Assembly: GCA_040389965.1 (NCBI GenBank)
Contig: JAZJZF010000026.1
Location: 9,157 to 73,156, forward strand
Reading direction: 5' to 3'
DNA length: 64,000 nt
Source: UBA4416 sp040389965
GTDB taxonomy: Bacteria > Bacteroidota > Bacteroidia > B-17B0 > Aurantibacillaceae
The notes under the pieces are model-generated. The model had not been told where the DNA came from and made no database searches. It saw only the letters and a program-made list of their open reading frames with translations. The position numbers were made by a program, and so were the translations under genes. Numbering within the stretch: position 1 is the stretch's first letter; the number at the start of each line of letters is the position of its first letter. Positions 18,831 to 27,901 of this stretch are shown here, one piece after another.

Positions 18831-20840
18831 ATGAAACGCTATTCGTCGACTTTATTAATCAGTATATCAGTAATGATTACCGTTACAACGGGTAAAGCTC
18901 AAACACCCATTGTTGATTCTTTAAAGAAAATTTCCTTAACCGTTAGCAAAGATTCAGCTTCCAGGCTGTATGTTAAAATAGCAAATATCTTTACAGGCGT
19001 TAATGCGGATAGTGTAAGAAAATACGCTACTATCGCCGGTCAGATAGCGCCGAATAATATTGTTACACAGGGAGACGTGCTGGTGCAGTTTGGTAATAGT
19101 TACCATATGGAAAATAAAATGGACAGTGCGTTAAAATATTTTAATAAAGCCCTGATACATTTTACAAAAGCAGGTAACGAAAAAGGAGTAGGGAAAGTAT
19201 ATCAGAGTTTTGCTGTCGTAAAAAAATCTTTAAGCGACTATGAAGGAGCTATCAGCGACAATAAAAAAGCGCTTGAGATCTATGAAAAAATAAAATGGGA
19301 TCTCGGGATTGTGAATGTCTTAAATAATATCTCTAACTGTTATGTCTCTTTACAAAAGACCCGCGAAGCCCTGAGTTATTCTAAAAAGGCGTTTGAATTG
19401 TCAAAAACATTAAACGATAGTTTAAAGTATTTTAATATGATGATGCAATTGGGAATAAGGTATTATGATATCAATAAACCTGATTCTGCTTTAACCTACT
19501 TATTAGGCTCAAATTCATATTTTGAGCGTAATAATATTTACGGATTATTAGCGGTTTTAAATTCCAATATTGCTAATATTTATTGGACAAAAAATAAAAA
19601 TACAACTCAAACCAAAACTTACCTGTATAAAAGCTTATACTATACGCACATTTCAGGAATAACCGATAATTTAGTTCCTTTATACAGAGATTTAGCTTTG
19701 TGTTATATTCTGGAAAATAAGAACGACAGCGCTATATTTTATTTTTCAAAAACGCTAACTGTTATCGATTCGCTTAAAACGCAACAGGGATTACAACAAA
19801 CCAAAGACCTTCAAACTAAATACGAAACCGAAAAAAAAGAATTGCAGATTCAGAACCAATCGCTTGAAATTGAAACGAAAGAAAAGCAAAACAGCCAAAA
19901 ATCCCTTATTATATTGTTAGGCTCTCTGGCCCTTTTAGGATCGGGCTTTTTTGGAGTGATAGCATTTATTAATTTCAGAAAAACCAAAAAAGCAAACCTC
20001 ATTATCGAAAATCAGAAGATACAGGTGGAGCTTAAAAATGAAGAAGTTACCCAGCAAAAAGAACTGGTAGAAGAAAAACAAAAAGAAATCATCGACAGTA
20101 TCAATTACGCCAAACGTATTCAACAGGCAGTTTTAACGGGCGAGGATGTCTGGGATAAAATATCGAAAGAGCATTTTATTTTATTTAAGCCTAAAGATAT
20201 TGTGAGTGGTGATTTTTACTGGGCTTATAATACACCAACCGGTCGCGCTGTATTTGCACTGGCGGATTGTACAGGACATGGAGTGCCGGGCGGTTTTATG
20301 AGTATGCTGGGAAATAGTTTCCTAAATGAGATAGTGGTTGAAAATAAAATTTTTAAAGCGGATGAAATTTTAAATAAACTGCGTTCCAAAATTATTGCAG
20401 CACTCGAACAAAAAGGAATGACAGAACAAAAAGACGGAATGGATATTTCTTTATGCGTATGGAATAAAATGGATAATACCCTTGAATTTGCCGGTGCTAA
20501 TAATCCTTTATGGCTTTTAAGGAATAAAGAAATAACCGAATATAAAGCAGATAAAATGCCTATTGGCACGTATCTTGAAACCGAAATCCCTTTTGCAAGC
20601 ACGGTTATTCCTCTGCAAAAAGGCGATATCATTTATTTAAGCACAGACGGTTATGCGGATCAGTTTGGAGGAGACAAAGGAAAAAAATTAAAATACCGCC
20701 CTTTTATGGAATTCCTGGTAAGTAATAGTGAACAGGATATGCCGTCTCAGAAAACAACTCTGGAAAAAACCTTTGAAAGCTGGAAAGGAATGTATGATCA
20801 GGTAGATGATGTTAGCGTGATCGGAATCAGGGTTAGTTAA
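18831..20840 (+). CDS. TPR - membrane - SpoIIE/PP2C phosphatase (copy 2)
   Basis: A 669-residue paralog of the preceding gene with the same plan: signal peptide (MKRYSST... GKAQ), periplasmic TPR region (about 60-330), transmembrane helix (about 358-383), coiled coil, and SpoIIE phosphatase domain (about 437-669) with all metal-binding motifs. The TPR part is strongly diverged and about 70 residues shorter than in copy 1. The phosphatase parts are nearly identical, with 257 bp (20073-20329) perfectly matching 17873-18129. The start at 18831 is equivalent to the start of copy 1. The likely meaning is two sensors feeding the same output. The gene converges on the CYTH gene with no spacer. Confidence 0.9.
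   Translation: MKRYSSTLLISISVMITVTTGKAQTPIVDSLKKISLTVSKDSASRLYVKIANIFTGVNADSVRKYATIAGQIAPNNIVTQGDVLVQFGNSYHMENKMDSALKYFNKALIHFTKAGNEKGVGKVYQSFAVVKKSLSDYEGAISDNKKALEIYEKIKWDLGIVNVLNNISNCYVSLQKTREALSYSKKAFELSKTLNDSLKYFNMMMQLGIRYYDINKPDSALTYLLGSNSYFERNNIYGLLAVLNSNIANIYWTKNKNTTQTKTYLYKSLYYTHISGITDNLVPLYRDLALCYILENKNDSAIFYFSKTLTVIDSLKTQQGLQQTKDLQTKYETEKKELQIQNQSLEIETKEKQNSQKSLIILLGSLALLGSGFFGVIAFINFRKTKKANLIIENQKIQVELKNEEVTQQKELVEEKQKEIIDSINYAKRIQQAVLTGEDVWDKISKEHFILFKPKDIVSGDFYWAYNTPTGRAVFALADCTGHGVPGGFMSMLGNSFLNEIVVENKIFKADEILNKLRSKIIAALEQKGMTEQKDGMDISLCVWNKMDNTLEFAGANNPLWLLRNKEITEYKADKMPIGTYLETEIPFASTVIPLQKGDIIYLSTDGYADQFGGDKGKKLKYRPFMEFLVSNSEQDMPSQKTTLEKTFESWKGMYDQVDDVSVIGIRVS
20073..20329 (+). 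repeat. 257-bp perfect direct repeat (copy 2) in the phosphatase domain
   Basis: Partner of 17873-18129. Perfect identity inside otherwise diverging paralogs suggests recent gene conversion. Confidence 0.9.
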
Positions 20841-21308
20841 TTACCAAGTGCTAAAAGGCTTTAAGGATAAATTTGAATTGGCATATTTTTGATCGGCAGT
20901 TATATTATCGCCTATCCATGGAGGGAGTTCATAACGCTCATCTTCTGTTAACAGTTCTATTTCCGCTACAAACAATCCTTTATTGGCGCCTTTAAACTCA
21001 TCTACTTCCCAGGTTTTTTCTGCAAATACAATGTAATGCCTTGTTTTTTCGATCAGGTTCGTTGTAAAATTTTCAATCAGGTGTTCGGCATCTCCCAAAG
21101 GAATTTCGTATTCAAATTCGAGTCTGCTTGCTCCCGAGTTTTTGCCTTTAATGGTAATGTAGCCTTTCTCTCCATTAGTTCCTACCCTTATTGTTTTATG
21201 AGGATCTGTGCTTATGTAGGCCTGTTTTATATCACTACTTTTATGAGGAATTACTTCTTTCCAGAGATTGTGTTTTAGTAAATACTTATGTTCAATTTCT
21301 ACTGCCAT
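20841..21308 (-). CDS. CYTH-domain phosphohydrolase or cyclase-like protein
   Basis: A 155-residue triphosphate tunnel enzyme. The N-terminal ExExK signature (EIEHK, residues 4-8) and alternating charged strands (IRVGTNGEKGYITIKGK, RLEFEYEIPL, WEVDEFKG, FVAEIELL) are those of the CYTH family, which acts on triphosphate compounds (thiamine triphosphate, inorganic triphosphate, or ATP to cAMP in class IV cyclases). Single-domain bacterial members of this length are most often tripolyphosphatases; the substrate here is unknown. It converges exactly on the phosphatase gene. Its upstream side holds the terminator of the next minus-strand gene, so it has its own promoter. Confidence 0.88.
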   Translation of the reverse strand: MAVEIEHKYLLKHNLWKEVIPHKSSDIKQAYISTDPHKTIRVGTNGEKGYITIKGKNSGASRLEFEYEIPLGDAEHLIENFTTNLIEKTRHYIVFAEKTWEVDEFKGANKGLFVAEIELLTEDERYELPPWIGDNITADQKYANSNLSLKPFSTW

Positions 21309-21325
21309 ACATTTTCTTTAACCAT

Positions 21326-21360
21326 AAAAAAAGCCTCCGTAAATTTTACAGAGGCTTTTT
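21326..21360 (-). terminator. Terminator of the TMTC-like gene
   Basis: A long stem of AAAAAGCCTC paired with GAGGCTTTTT, extended inward by GTAAA/TTTAC with one mismatch. The T-rich 3' side on the minus strand fits termination of the gene that ends at 21375. Confidence 0.8.
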
Positions 21361-21374
21361 AAGATATTATTATT

Positions 21375-24083
21375 CTAATTAACTGTTGGTTGCGGTTTTG
21401 TAGGAACCGTTACCGTTACAATAGTTGATAATCCGGCTTTAGCCTGTGGATGATTAGGATTGAGTTTCAAGCACTCTTCCCAATAGTATTTGGCTTTTGT
21501 ATAATCTTTTTTCTGATAATACGCGCCACCAATATTGTAGAATCCTTCAGGGTTAAGTTTGTCTAAAATAATTGTTTTTCTTAACTCGTAAATGGCACTG
21601 TCTAACTGTCCGCGTTGTGCTTTTTGGTAGCCACGATTTAATAAATCGTTATACATCACAATATAGTAGTTCTTTAAATACGGATTGTTAGGATACAGCT
21701 GTTCCGCATGTTTCCAGTAGTATAAGGCATCTCTGTCTCTGCCCAATTTGTAGCTTCCCAAACCTAAATTCAAATATCCATTTACGTAACGTGGATGTAA
21801 TTCAACCGCGTGTTTTAAATATTTGATACCTGTTTCTAAAGACTCTGTGCGTTTTTTTACGAAGTTTTTAGTATCGGATAAATCGATGTAACGCGCGCCG
21901 GCATTACCTAATACCAATACCGAATTTGGAACTGTTTCCACATCTTTTAAGAAGAGGGTAATATCATTTTTCCAATCCCAGTTACGTTCCCATGTTTTGC
22001 AACCATATAAAAAGGTCATAATTCCTAATAAGCTTAAAAAGCCGATACGTTTACTGGTTAAGGACATAGATTGCGGTAATTTGTCGAAGCCTTTAAGGAT
22101 AAGCCATGCAAAGGCAATTACAAAGCCGATAGTAGAGTGGAACAATAAACGTTCACCCATTGTAGCTCCAATGTCCATTAAAATATTACCGATCATTAAC
22201 AGGAAGGCAAAGTATACCAGGATAGCAAAGCCCAGGATATGCTTTTTCATAAATAATAGCAGGCCTGCAATGGCTAAACCTATGTGTAACACTAAAGATA
22301 CGAGGGTATCCCAACTTGTCCATGATCTGAACTCAATGGTATTGAACGAGTAATCGGACGATAAAGGATGAGGGAACCAACACAACATAAAATATTTAAG
22401 TAACACAAAAACTTTGGTTGCCCACTGTTCGGCCTGTGTTGCCAATAAATAGGGGTTATTAAGGATCTCGGTATCAGGTACACCCGGTTTTAATTTTACC
22501 GCTACTAACCTCATGGCCAGATAAAACAAGGTCACAAAATATAACCAGCTCATTAAGGTGTGGAAATTGTTTTGTTTGTTGGTGCGGCCCACTACAAAAA
22601 TACCGAATAACAGATACACAAACGGGAATAACCAGTAGCCGTAGTTTGGTTTGTGATTTGGATTAGGGTCAATATCCGATTTGTATTTCAGATAGAGCAT
22701 AAGTCCTGCCGAAATAATAAAAATAAAGAGTACCAGGAATATATTGAGGTAAGGCTTAAAATATTTGATGAACATATAAATACCACCTGCGGCAAAAATA
22801 ACAGCTACTGCTCTTATTAAAAGCGCATTCTTTTTCATGTCAGGAGATCCTGCTTTCAAAAATAAGATGGCACCTACGCCAACTACTGCGATAAAGCCCA
22901 GTGCAATTAAAAACGGTTTGATGTTAAACTCATTTTTATAGAAAATATACATCGCGGCCGGAATTAATGCCAACAACGTAACCGCATACTCTTTCGATAA
23001 TAGGGAAAGGAAGAATGAGAAAGATGCCCAAAGCAGTAATTCAGTTCGGGTATATTTTTGACTTTTGAAAAAAGTAAGGTAAGACCTATACATAATTAAA
23101 CCTCCAATAGCAATACTTGGGATCATAACGGCTACTCCGCTTGATCTCATCAGGTATAGGAAAAAGCCTACAACAAGAGCTACAATGACGAAATAAATCT
23201 TTTTAAGTTCTTCGGAAGTATTATGGAAGAAGCCCGGTGTTTTAAGATAGTTCTGATAATCTGTATACTTAAAGGCATAGAAGAAGGTGAGGGATAAGAA
23301 GATTAATGAAAAGATCTCATCCCGGCTTTTTACGTTGGCTATGACCTCGGTATGTAAAGGATGCATTAAAAATAACAGAGCCGAAAGAAAAGCCAGATCT
23401 TTAAAATCACTGAAAATACAGGTGCTTAAAAATAAATAGAACAACATAATACCGATGATGAAGGTCACGATATTTACACCATGCCTCAACGCAGAATCCT
23501 TCACCTGGCAATCTACCTCATTAATGATTCCATCGTCGTTTATATCTTCACTGTCAAGATCAGCCTTCCCGTTTTCATTTAAATCCCAGCAGTTTAAACA
23601 TTCGTTTTGGTCAACGGCATTATTATTGTTTAAATCAGTCCATTTGTTGTATTCGGCTTTATAGGGGTCGGTATTTTTATCAATAGTACCGTTCATGTTT
23701 TTATCTTCAGTAGCTGTATAATTACCGGTTGGGTAAATACCAATAATTTCCTGTTCAATGGCAAAACTTACAACAGATAACGGACGGTAACGACCACCGG
23801 CCAGCTGATCCGTTGCTTTCATTTTTCTATAAAAACTTTCGTAGGCATCTTTGGTCATAATATCCTTAATACCGTAAGCACCTTTTATAACGTGGTCATT
23901 TTGGTGTATAATGATCCCATCATCCAGAGCATACTCATTGTGTAATGAGGTCAGGTTGAAAATCAGGCCTAAAAGAATAATGACAATGTAGGGTGCTTTT
24001 AGATTTTTGAAGGGGAATAAACGGAAGCTATTATCTAATTCGTTAAAAACAGGTTGCTTGTCTGTTATAGTCTTTTTTGCCAT
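21375..24083 (-). CDS. TMTC-like GT-C membrane protein with calcium-loop insert and TPRs
   Basis: A 902-residue polytopic inner-membrane protein. TM1 (about residues 31-46) is followed by the acidic pair D54-D55 and GRYRPL (97-102), as in GT-C glycosyltransferases of the TMTC/PMT type that use lipid-linked sugars. Many TM helices run to about residue 680. The C-terminus carries TPR repeats (about 720-880: YVNGYLNLGLGSYKLGRD, PEGFYNIGGAYYQKKDY). Unusually, the first extracytoplasmic loop contains a 74-residue insert (119-192) with four Asp/Asn-rich loops of the EF-hand/dockerin kind (DKNMNGTID 127-135, D150-E161, DLNENGKAD 167-175, D180-D191) and cysteines C162, C165 and C192. The probable role is protein O-glycosylation, but acceptor and sugar are unknown. 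Confidence 0.82.
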   Translation of the reverse strand: MAKKTITDKQPVFNELDNSFRLFPFKNLKAPYIVIILLGLIFNLTSLHNEYALDDGIIIHQNDHVIKGAYGIKDIMTKDAYESFYRKMKATDQLAGGRYRPLSVVSFAIEQEIIGIYPTGNYTATEDKNMNGTIDKNTDPYKAEYNKWTDLNNNNAVDQNECLNCWDLNENGKADLDSEDINDDGIINEVDCQVKDSALRHGVNIVTFIIGIMLFYLFLSTCIFSDFKDLAFLSALLFLMHPLHTEVIANVKSRDEIFSLIFLSLTFFYAFKYTDYQNYLKTPGFFHNTSEELKKIYFVIVALVVGFFLYLMRSSGVAVMIPSIAIGGLIMYRSYLTFFKSQKYTRTELLLWASFSFFLSLLSKEYAVTLLALIPAAMYIFYKNEFNIKPFLIALGFIAVVGVGAILFLKAGSPDMKKNALLIRAVAVIFAAGGIYMFIKYFKPYLNIFLVLFIFIISAGLMLYLKYKSDIDPNPNHKPNYGYWLFPFVYLLFGIFVVGRTNKQNNFHTLMSWLYFVTLFYLAMRLVAVKLKPGVPDTEILNNPYLLATQAEQWATKVFVLLKYFMLCWFPHPLSSDYSFNTIEFRSWTSWDTLVSLVLHIGLAIAGLLLFMKKHILGFAILVYFAFLLMIGNILMDIGATMGERLLFHSTIGFVIAFAWLILKGFDKLPQSMSLTSKRIGFLSLLGIMTFLYGCKTWERNWDWKNDITLFLKDVETVPNSVLVLGNAGARYIDLSDTKNFVKKRTESLETGIKYLKHAVELHPRYVNGYLNLGLGSYKLGRDRDALYYWKHAEQLYPNNPYLKNYYIVMYNDLLNRGYQKAQRGQLDSAIYELRKTIILDKLNPEGFYNIGGAYYQKKDYTKAKYYWEECLKLNPNHPQAKAGLSTIVTVTVPTKPQPTVN

Positions 24084-24100
24084 ATTTATATGTTATTACA

Positions 24101-24108
24101 CAAATATA
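24101..24108 (-). promoter_or_regulatory. Putative -7 element of the TMTC-like gene
   Basis: Reads TATATTTG on the minus strand, a full consensus match, 17 nt before the start codon, with a T-rich region where the -33 element would lie. Confidence 0.5.
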
Positions 24109-24181
24109 CTTAAATCTTCAAAAAAATAATTTTTAAGATAAAAAAATAAGTTAAAATGAGTAAATTGCCATATCCAATAGT

Positions 24182-27100
24182 ATGCTTAAGCGCCCTTTAA
24201 ATCTATATCTATTGCTGGGCTGCGCACTTATCAGTGCATTGGTGGCATACCTCATTAACCGCACAAACAGCTATACTACAACAGAGCTTGCAAAAACGGC
24301 TGAGTTAAAACTGCATGATAAAGAGCTTACGGCCCAAAAGCATCTGAAAAATTTAGCGTTATTACTCAAAAAAAATAAACCTAAAGAGTTATTTACCAAA
24401 TATAACAACAGCTTTTCGGATTTATACAAAAGCGAAGGCATTGCCCTGTATGTTTATAATAATGATAGCCTGGTGTTTTGGTCAGACAATCAGCCGGCAG
24501 TTGATCTTTATACTTACGCTAAAACATCTAATAATTATTACTTTGCAAGTGAGTCGGTTCCCGATGTGAATGCCGATACAAGCCGTTTAAATGTGCAGCT
24601 TATTAAAATAAGGAATGGCTGGTACGAATGCATTGAACAAAGCGACAGTGTTAACTCAAAATGTACATTGGCCGCACTCATTATTATTAAACCCGAATAC
24701 GATTTCGAAAACAGTTACATCAATAATAATTTCAGTAACTGGATAGGATTACCGGGTAATACGAAGCTTAAAACAGATTTTAACTATGCAAATCCCTCTA
24801 TTAAATCGGGATTTGGGAAAACATTATTTGAAATCCAACGAAGCGATGGCTTATATAAAAATAATACTATAAATATTTATGCGATCATATTTGCTATTAT
24901 TTCGGGGTTTCTTTTCTTATTATTTCTTTTCTCTTTCCTGCGACGAAGAATTCACAATAAGATAACATTATTGCTGGTTTTTACAGTCATCTGTTTCCTT
25001 GCCAGAACGCTGATGATCTATTTTAAGTACCCGTCTATTTTTTATAACAGTATTTTATATGATGCTAACATTTTTGCCAATGCCTCGTCTTTTTATTTCT
25101 CCTACATGGGTGATGTGCTATTCAACAGCGTTCTTATTTTTATAATAGCAGCTCTTATTTATAAACTGAATTATGATTTTACACATAAGAGTACAGCCTT
25201 TAATCTTACCGCTTTATTTTGCAGCTCGATTTATGTAGTTTTTCTTTACTACAATGTTCCGGTAATCATAGATAGTTTAATTAATAACTCCACCATATCT
25301 TATAACATTAACGAATTATTTAATTTTAACTGGTTGAGTTCATTAGGCTTACTTTCAGTAGGATTTTTATTATTCTCGTTTTACCTGGTGGCCGAAAAAA
25401 CAATTATTAGCCTGTTGCTCAATAATAAACTCACCACATTTAATAACAGCCTGTTTTTTGCGGTAGTTGTATTTACAGCATTACTGGTGCATTACAGGCA
25501 TTTGAGTTATGCCAATTACCTTTGGCCTGTGCCGTTAATTATAATTTCTTATTTCTTAAGAAAATATAAGGCATCGTATAATTTTATTAATATAGGTTTA
25601 ATCATATTGGTTTCAACCCTCATCACATTTACGCTGTTTAGTAAATATGAGCAGTTAAATAAACAAAGGACTTACGATGCTTTATCCCTTAATTTAACAG
25701 ACAGGCAGGATGTGATTGCCGAAAATGAGTTTACAAAAATCATTACTTCTATAAAAACGGATGCGAAATTAAATAACTTACTTTCACTGCTTCCGCTAAG
25801 TACAGAGCAGGTTGAACAACGGATCAGGCAGGTAAACTTCAGTGGGTATTTTGAACGTTATGATGTTGTAATGGCATTATTTAAAAATGATTCCACGTCG
25901 GTATTCGGCACAAAAGACCAGGTTAACCTGAACGAAGATTATTTTAAAAAACAGATTCGCGAAGATGGTTTTCAAACGATATGCGATGACCTTTATTTTA
26001 TTGACAAAGACAAAAAACCGATTAGGTACATTGCTGAAATATCGATTGATGATATTAGTAAAGGACCCGACAAAGCATTTCGTTTGTATTTACAACTCGA
26101 ACCTAAACTGGCTGTAAATCAGGGAGCCTTTCCCGATCTGTTGCTCGATAAATCGATAGAAAGCAAATTACAGGCACGAAACATTTCGTATGCTGTTTAC
26201 GAGTACAATAAATTGTTGAGTGCGCATGGCGAATATGATTACCCGCTTTTTCTGGATAAAAGTTTTACAAGCTCAGATAATGAATACACCCATTACGTAT
26301 ATAATTATAAAGAGAATACACAGATCATTATCAGCGATAAAAAATTCGGATTCTGGCAAAAATTCACTTCCAACTCTTACCTGTTTTTGTTCTTTTCATT
26401 GGTTGTATTAACATCGGTATTTATTTATTCGGTTATCATTAAAAGGATCAACAACCTTAATTCCTTAAATATTCGTATTCAGTTTATTTTCGTTTCCATT
26501 GTGATCTTATCCTTAACGGGCGTTGTTATAGGAACCGTATGGGTGGTGAACCTGCAGTTCGAAGAAAAAAATAAAAAAGAATTACTCTCCAAGTCGCGTT
26601 CTGTTTTAAGAGAGCTTAAAGTAAATATTGGCGATCTTAATAACCTTGATCCTTCTTATAAAGATTATACGGCCTATTCGCTTAAAAAACTGGCACTCAT
26701 GTTTGGTAGTGATATTTCATTATTTACAAAAAAGGGAACGCTGTATTCCACGTCGCAGCCTGCTATTTATGAGCAGGGATTAATTTCGAGGTTTATGAAT
26801 CCCGACGCCTATAGTTATTTCTCAAAAGAAGTAAGAGCAAGCTATACACAACGCGAAAGTATTGGTTCTTTAAAATACCTGTCGGCTTATATTCCTTTTT
26901 ATAATAAAAATGATCGTTTGCTGGGCTATATCAATTTGCCTTATTTTTCAAGACAAAAAGATCTTGAAAAAGAACTAACAGCCTACCTTACCACGCTCAT
27001 TAATATTTATACCATATTATTTGTAATTACCACCTTAATAGCCTTATTGCTCTCTAACCTGCTTACCAAGCCTCTGAGGATTATCAGGCAACAGATCTCA

Positions 27101-27901
27101 AACATTAAATTTGGTACCCGTAACGAATCTATCGACTGGCAGGCAGATGATGAGATCGGGGAGTTGGTAAAGGAATATAATAAGATGTTATTGAAGCTCG
27201 AAAAAAACTCCGAACTATTGGCGCAATCTGAAAGGGAAAGTGCCTGGCGAGAAATGGCGAAACAGGTAGCGCATGAAATTAAAAACCCGCTTACGCCCAT
27301 GAAATTAAATATTCAGCATTTGCAGCGGGTAGCTTTAAGTAACCCCGATGATATGGCTGAAAGGGTAAATAAAGTATCTGAAGTGTTGATTGAGCAAATA
27401 GATACGCTGTCGCATATTGCCACGGAGTTTTCAAATTTTGCCAAGTTGCCGAAAACAAATCTTGAAACTATTAATGTAAACGAAGTTCTTAAAAATGTAG
27501 CCCACTTATTTAAACAAAATACCGTTTGTGAAATTAAATTATACATCACACAATCGCAGTATATTTCGGCTGATAGGGAGCAATGCCTGAGGATATTTAC
27601 CAACCTGCTCAAAAATGCTGAACAGGCTATGTCGCCCGACAGACAAGGTAAAATTGAGATCATTACTTTTTCGAACGATTCGGAAGTCATTATAAAAATA
27701 AGAGATAATGGCTGCGGTATTCCTGTTGAATTACGATCGAAAATATTTACACCTAATTTCACAACAAAGACTACCGGTACAGGATTAGGCTTGGCAATGG
27801 TTAAAAATTACATTGTATCATTCGGAGGAGCTATTTCATTTGAAACTACGGTTAACGAAGGAACAACGTTTACGATTAGCTTCCCAAAAATTACAGTTTA
27901 A
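24182..27901 (+). CDS. Large NtrY-like sensor histidine kinase
   Basis: A 1,239-residue membrane kinase. TM1 (about 7-25), an extracytoplasmic region (to about 230), a cluster of TM helices (about 235-490), a second large extracytoplasmic sensor (about 500-730), TM (about 735-755) followed by another around 770-790, a third external segment, TM (about 940-960), HAMP (LLTKPLRIIRQQISNI), then HisKA with the phospho-acceptor H1031 in AHEIKNPLTPMK and HATPase_c (NLLKNAEQAM, DNGCGI, TGTGLGLAM). All kinase motifs are intact. No response regulator is adjacent, so its partner is elsewhere. The gene converges on the WG-repeat gene, with stop codons overlapping by 4 bp. Confidence 0.92.
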   Translation: MLKRPLNLYLLLGCALISALVAYLINRTNSYTTTELAKTAELKLHDKELTAQKHLKNLALLLKKNKPKELFTKYNNSFSDLYKSEGIALYVYNNDSLVFWSDNQPAVDLYTYAKTSNNYYFASESVPDVNADTSRLNVQLIKIRNGWYECIEQSDSVNSKCTLAALIIIKPEYDFENSYINNNFSNWIGLPGNTKLKTDFNYANPSIKSGFGKTLFEIQRSDGLYKNNTINIYAIIFAIISGFLFLLFLFSFLRRRIHNKITLLLVFTVICFLARTLMIYFKYPSIFYNSILYDANIFANASSFYFSYMGDVLFNSVLIFIIAALIYKLNYDFTHKSTAFNLTALFCSSIYVVFLYYNVPVIIDSLINNSTISYNINELFNFNWLSSLGLLSVGFLLFSFYLVAEKTIISLLLNNKLTTFNNSLFFAVVVFTALLVHYRHLSYANYLWPVPLIIISYFLRKYKASYNFINIGLIILVSTLITFTLFSKYEQLNKQRTYDALSLNLTDRQDVIAENEFTKIITSIKTDAKLNNLLSLLPLSTEQVEQRIRQVNFSGYFERYDVVMALFKNDSTSVFGTKDQVNLNEDYFKKQIREDGFQTICDDLYFIDKDKKPIRYIAEISIDDISKGPDKAFRLYLQLEPKLAVNQGAFPDLLLDKSIESKLQARNISYAVYEYNKLLSAHGEYDYPLFLDKSFTSSDNEYTHYVYNYKENTQIIISDKKFGFWQKFTSNSYLFLFFSLVVLTSVFIYSVIIKRINNLNSLNIRIQFIFVSIVILSLTGVVIGTVWVVNLQFEEKNKKELLSKSRSVLRELKVNIGDLNNLDPSYKDYTAYSLKKLALMFGSDISLFTKKGTLYSTSQPAIYEQGLISRFMNPDAYSYFSKEVRASYTQRESIGSLKYLSAYIPFYNKNDRLLGYINLPYFSRQKDLEKELTAYLTTLINIYTILFVITTLIALLLSNLLTKPLRIIRQQISNIKFGTRNESIDWQADDEIGELVKEYNKMLLKLEKNSELLAQSERESAWREMAKQVAHEIKNPLTPMKLNIQHLQRVALSNPDDMAERVNKVSEVLIEQIDTLSHIATEFSNFAKLPKTNLETINVNEVLKNVAHLFKQNTVCEIKLYITQSQYISADREQCLRIFTNLLKNAEQAMSPDRQGKIEIITFSNDSEVIIKIRDNGCGIPVELRSKIFTPNFTTKTTGTGLGLAMVKNYIVSFGGAISFETTVNEGTTFTISFPKITV

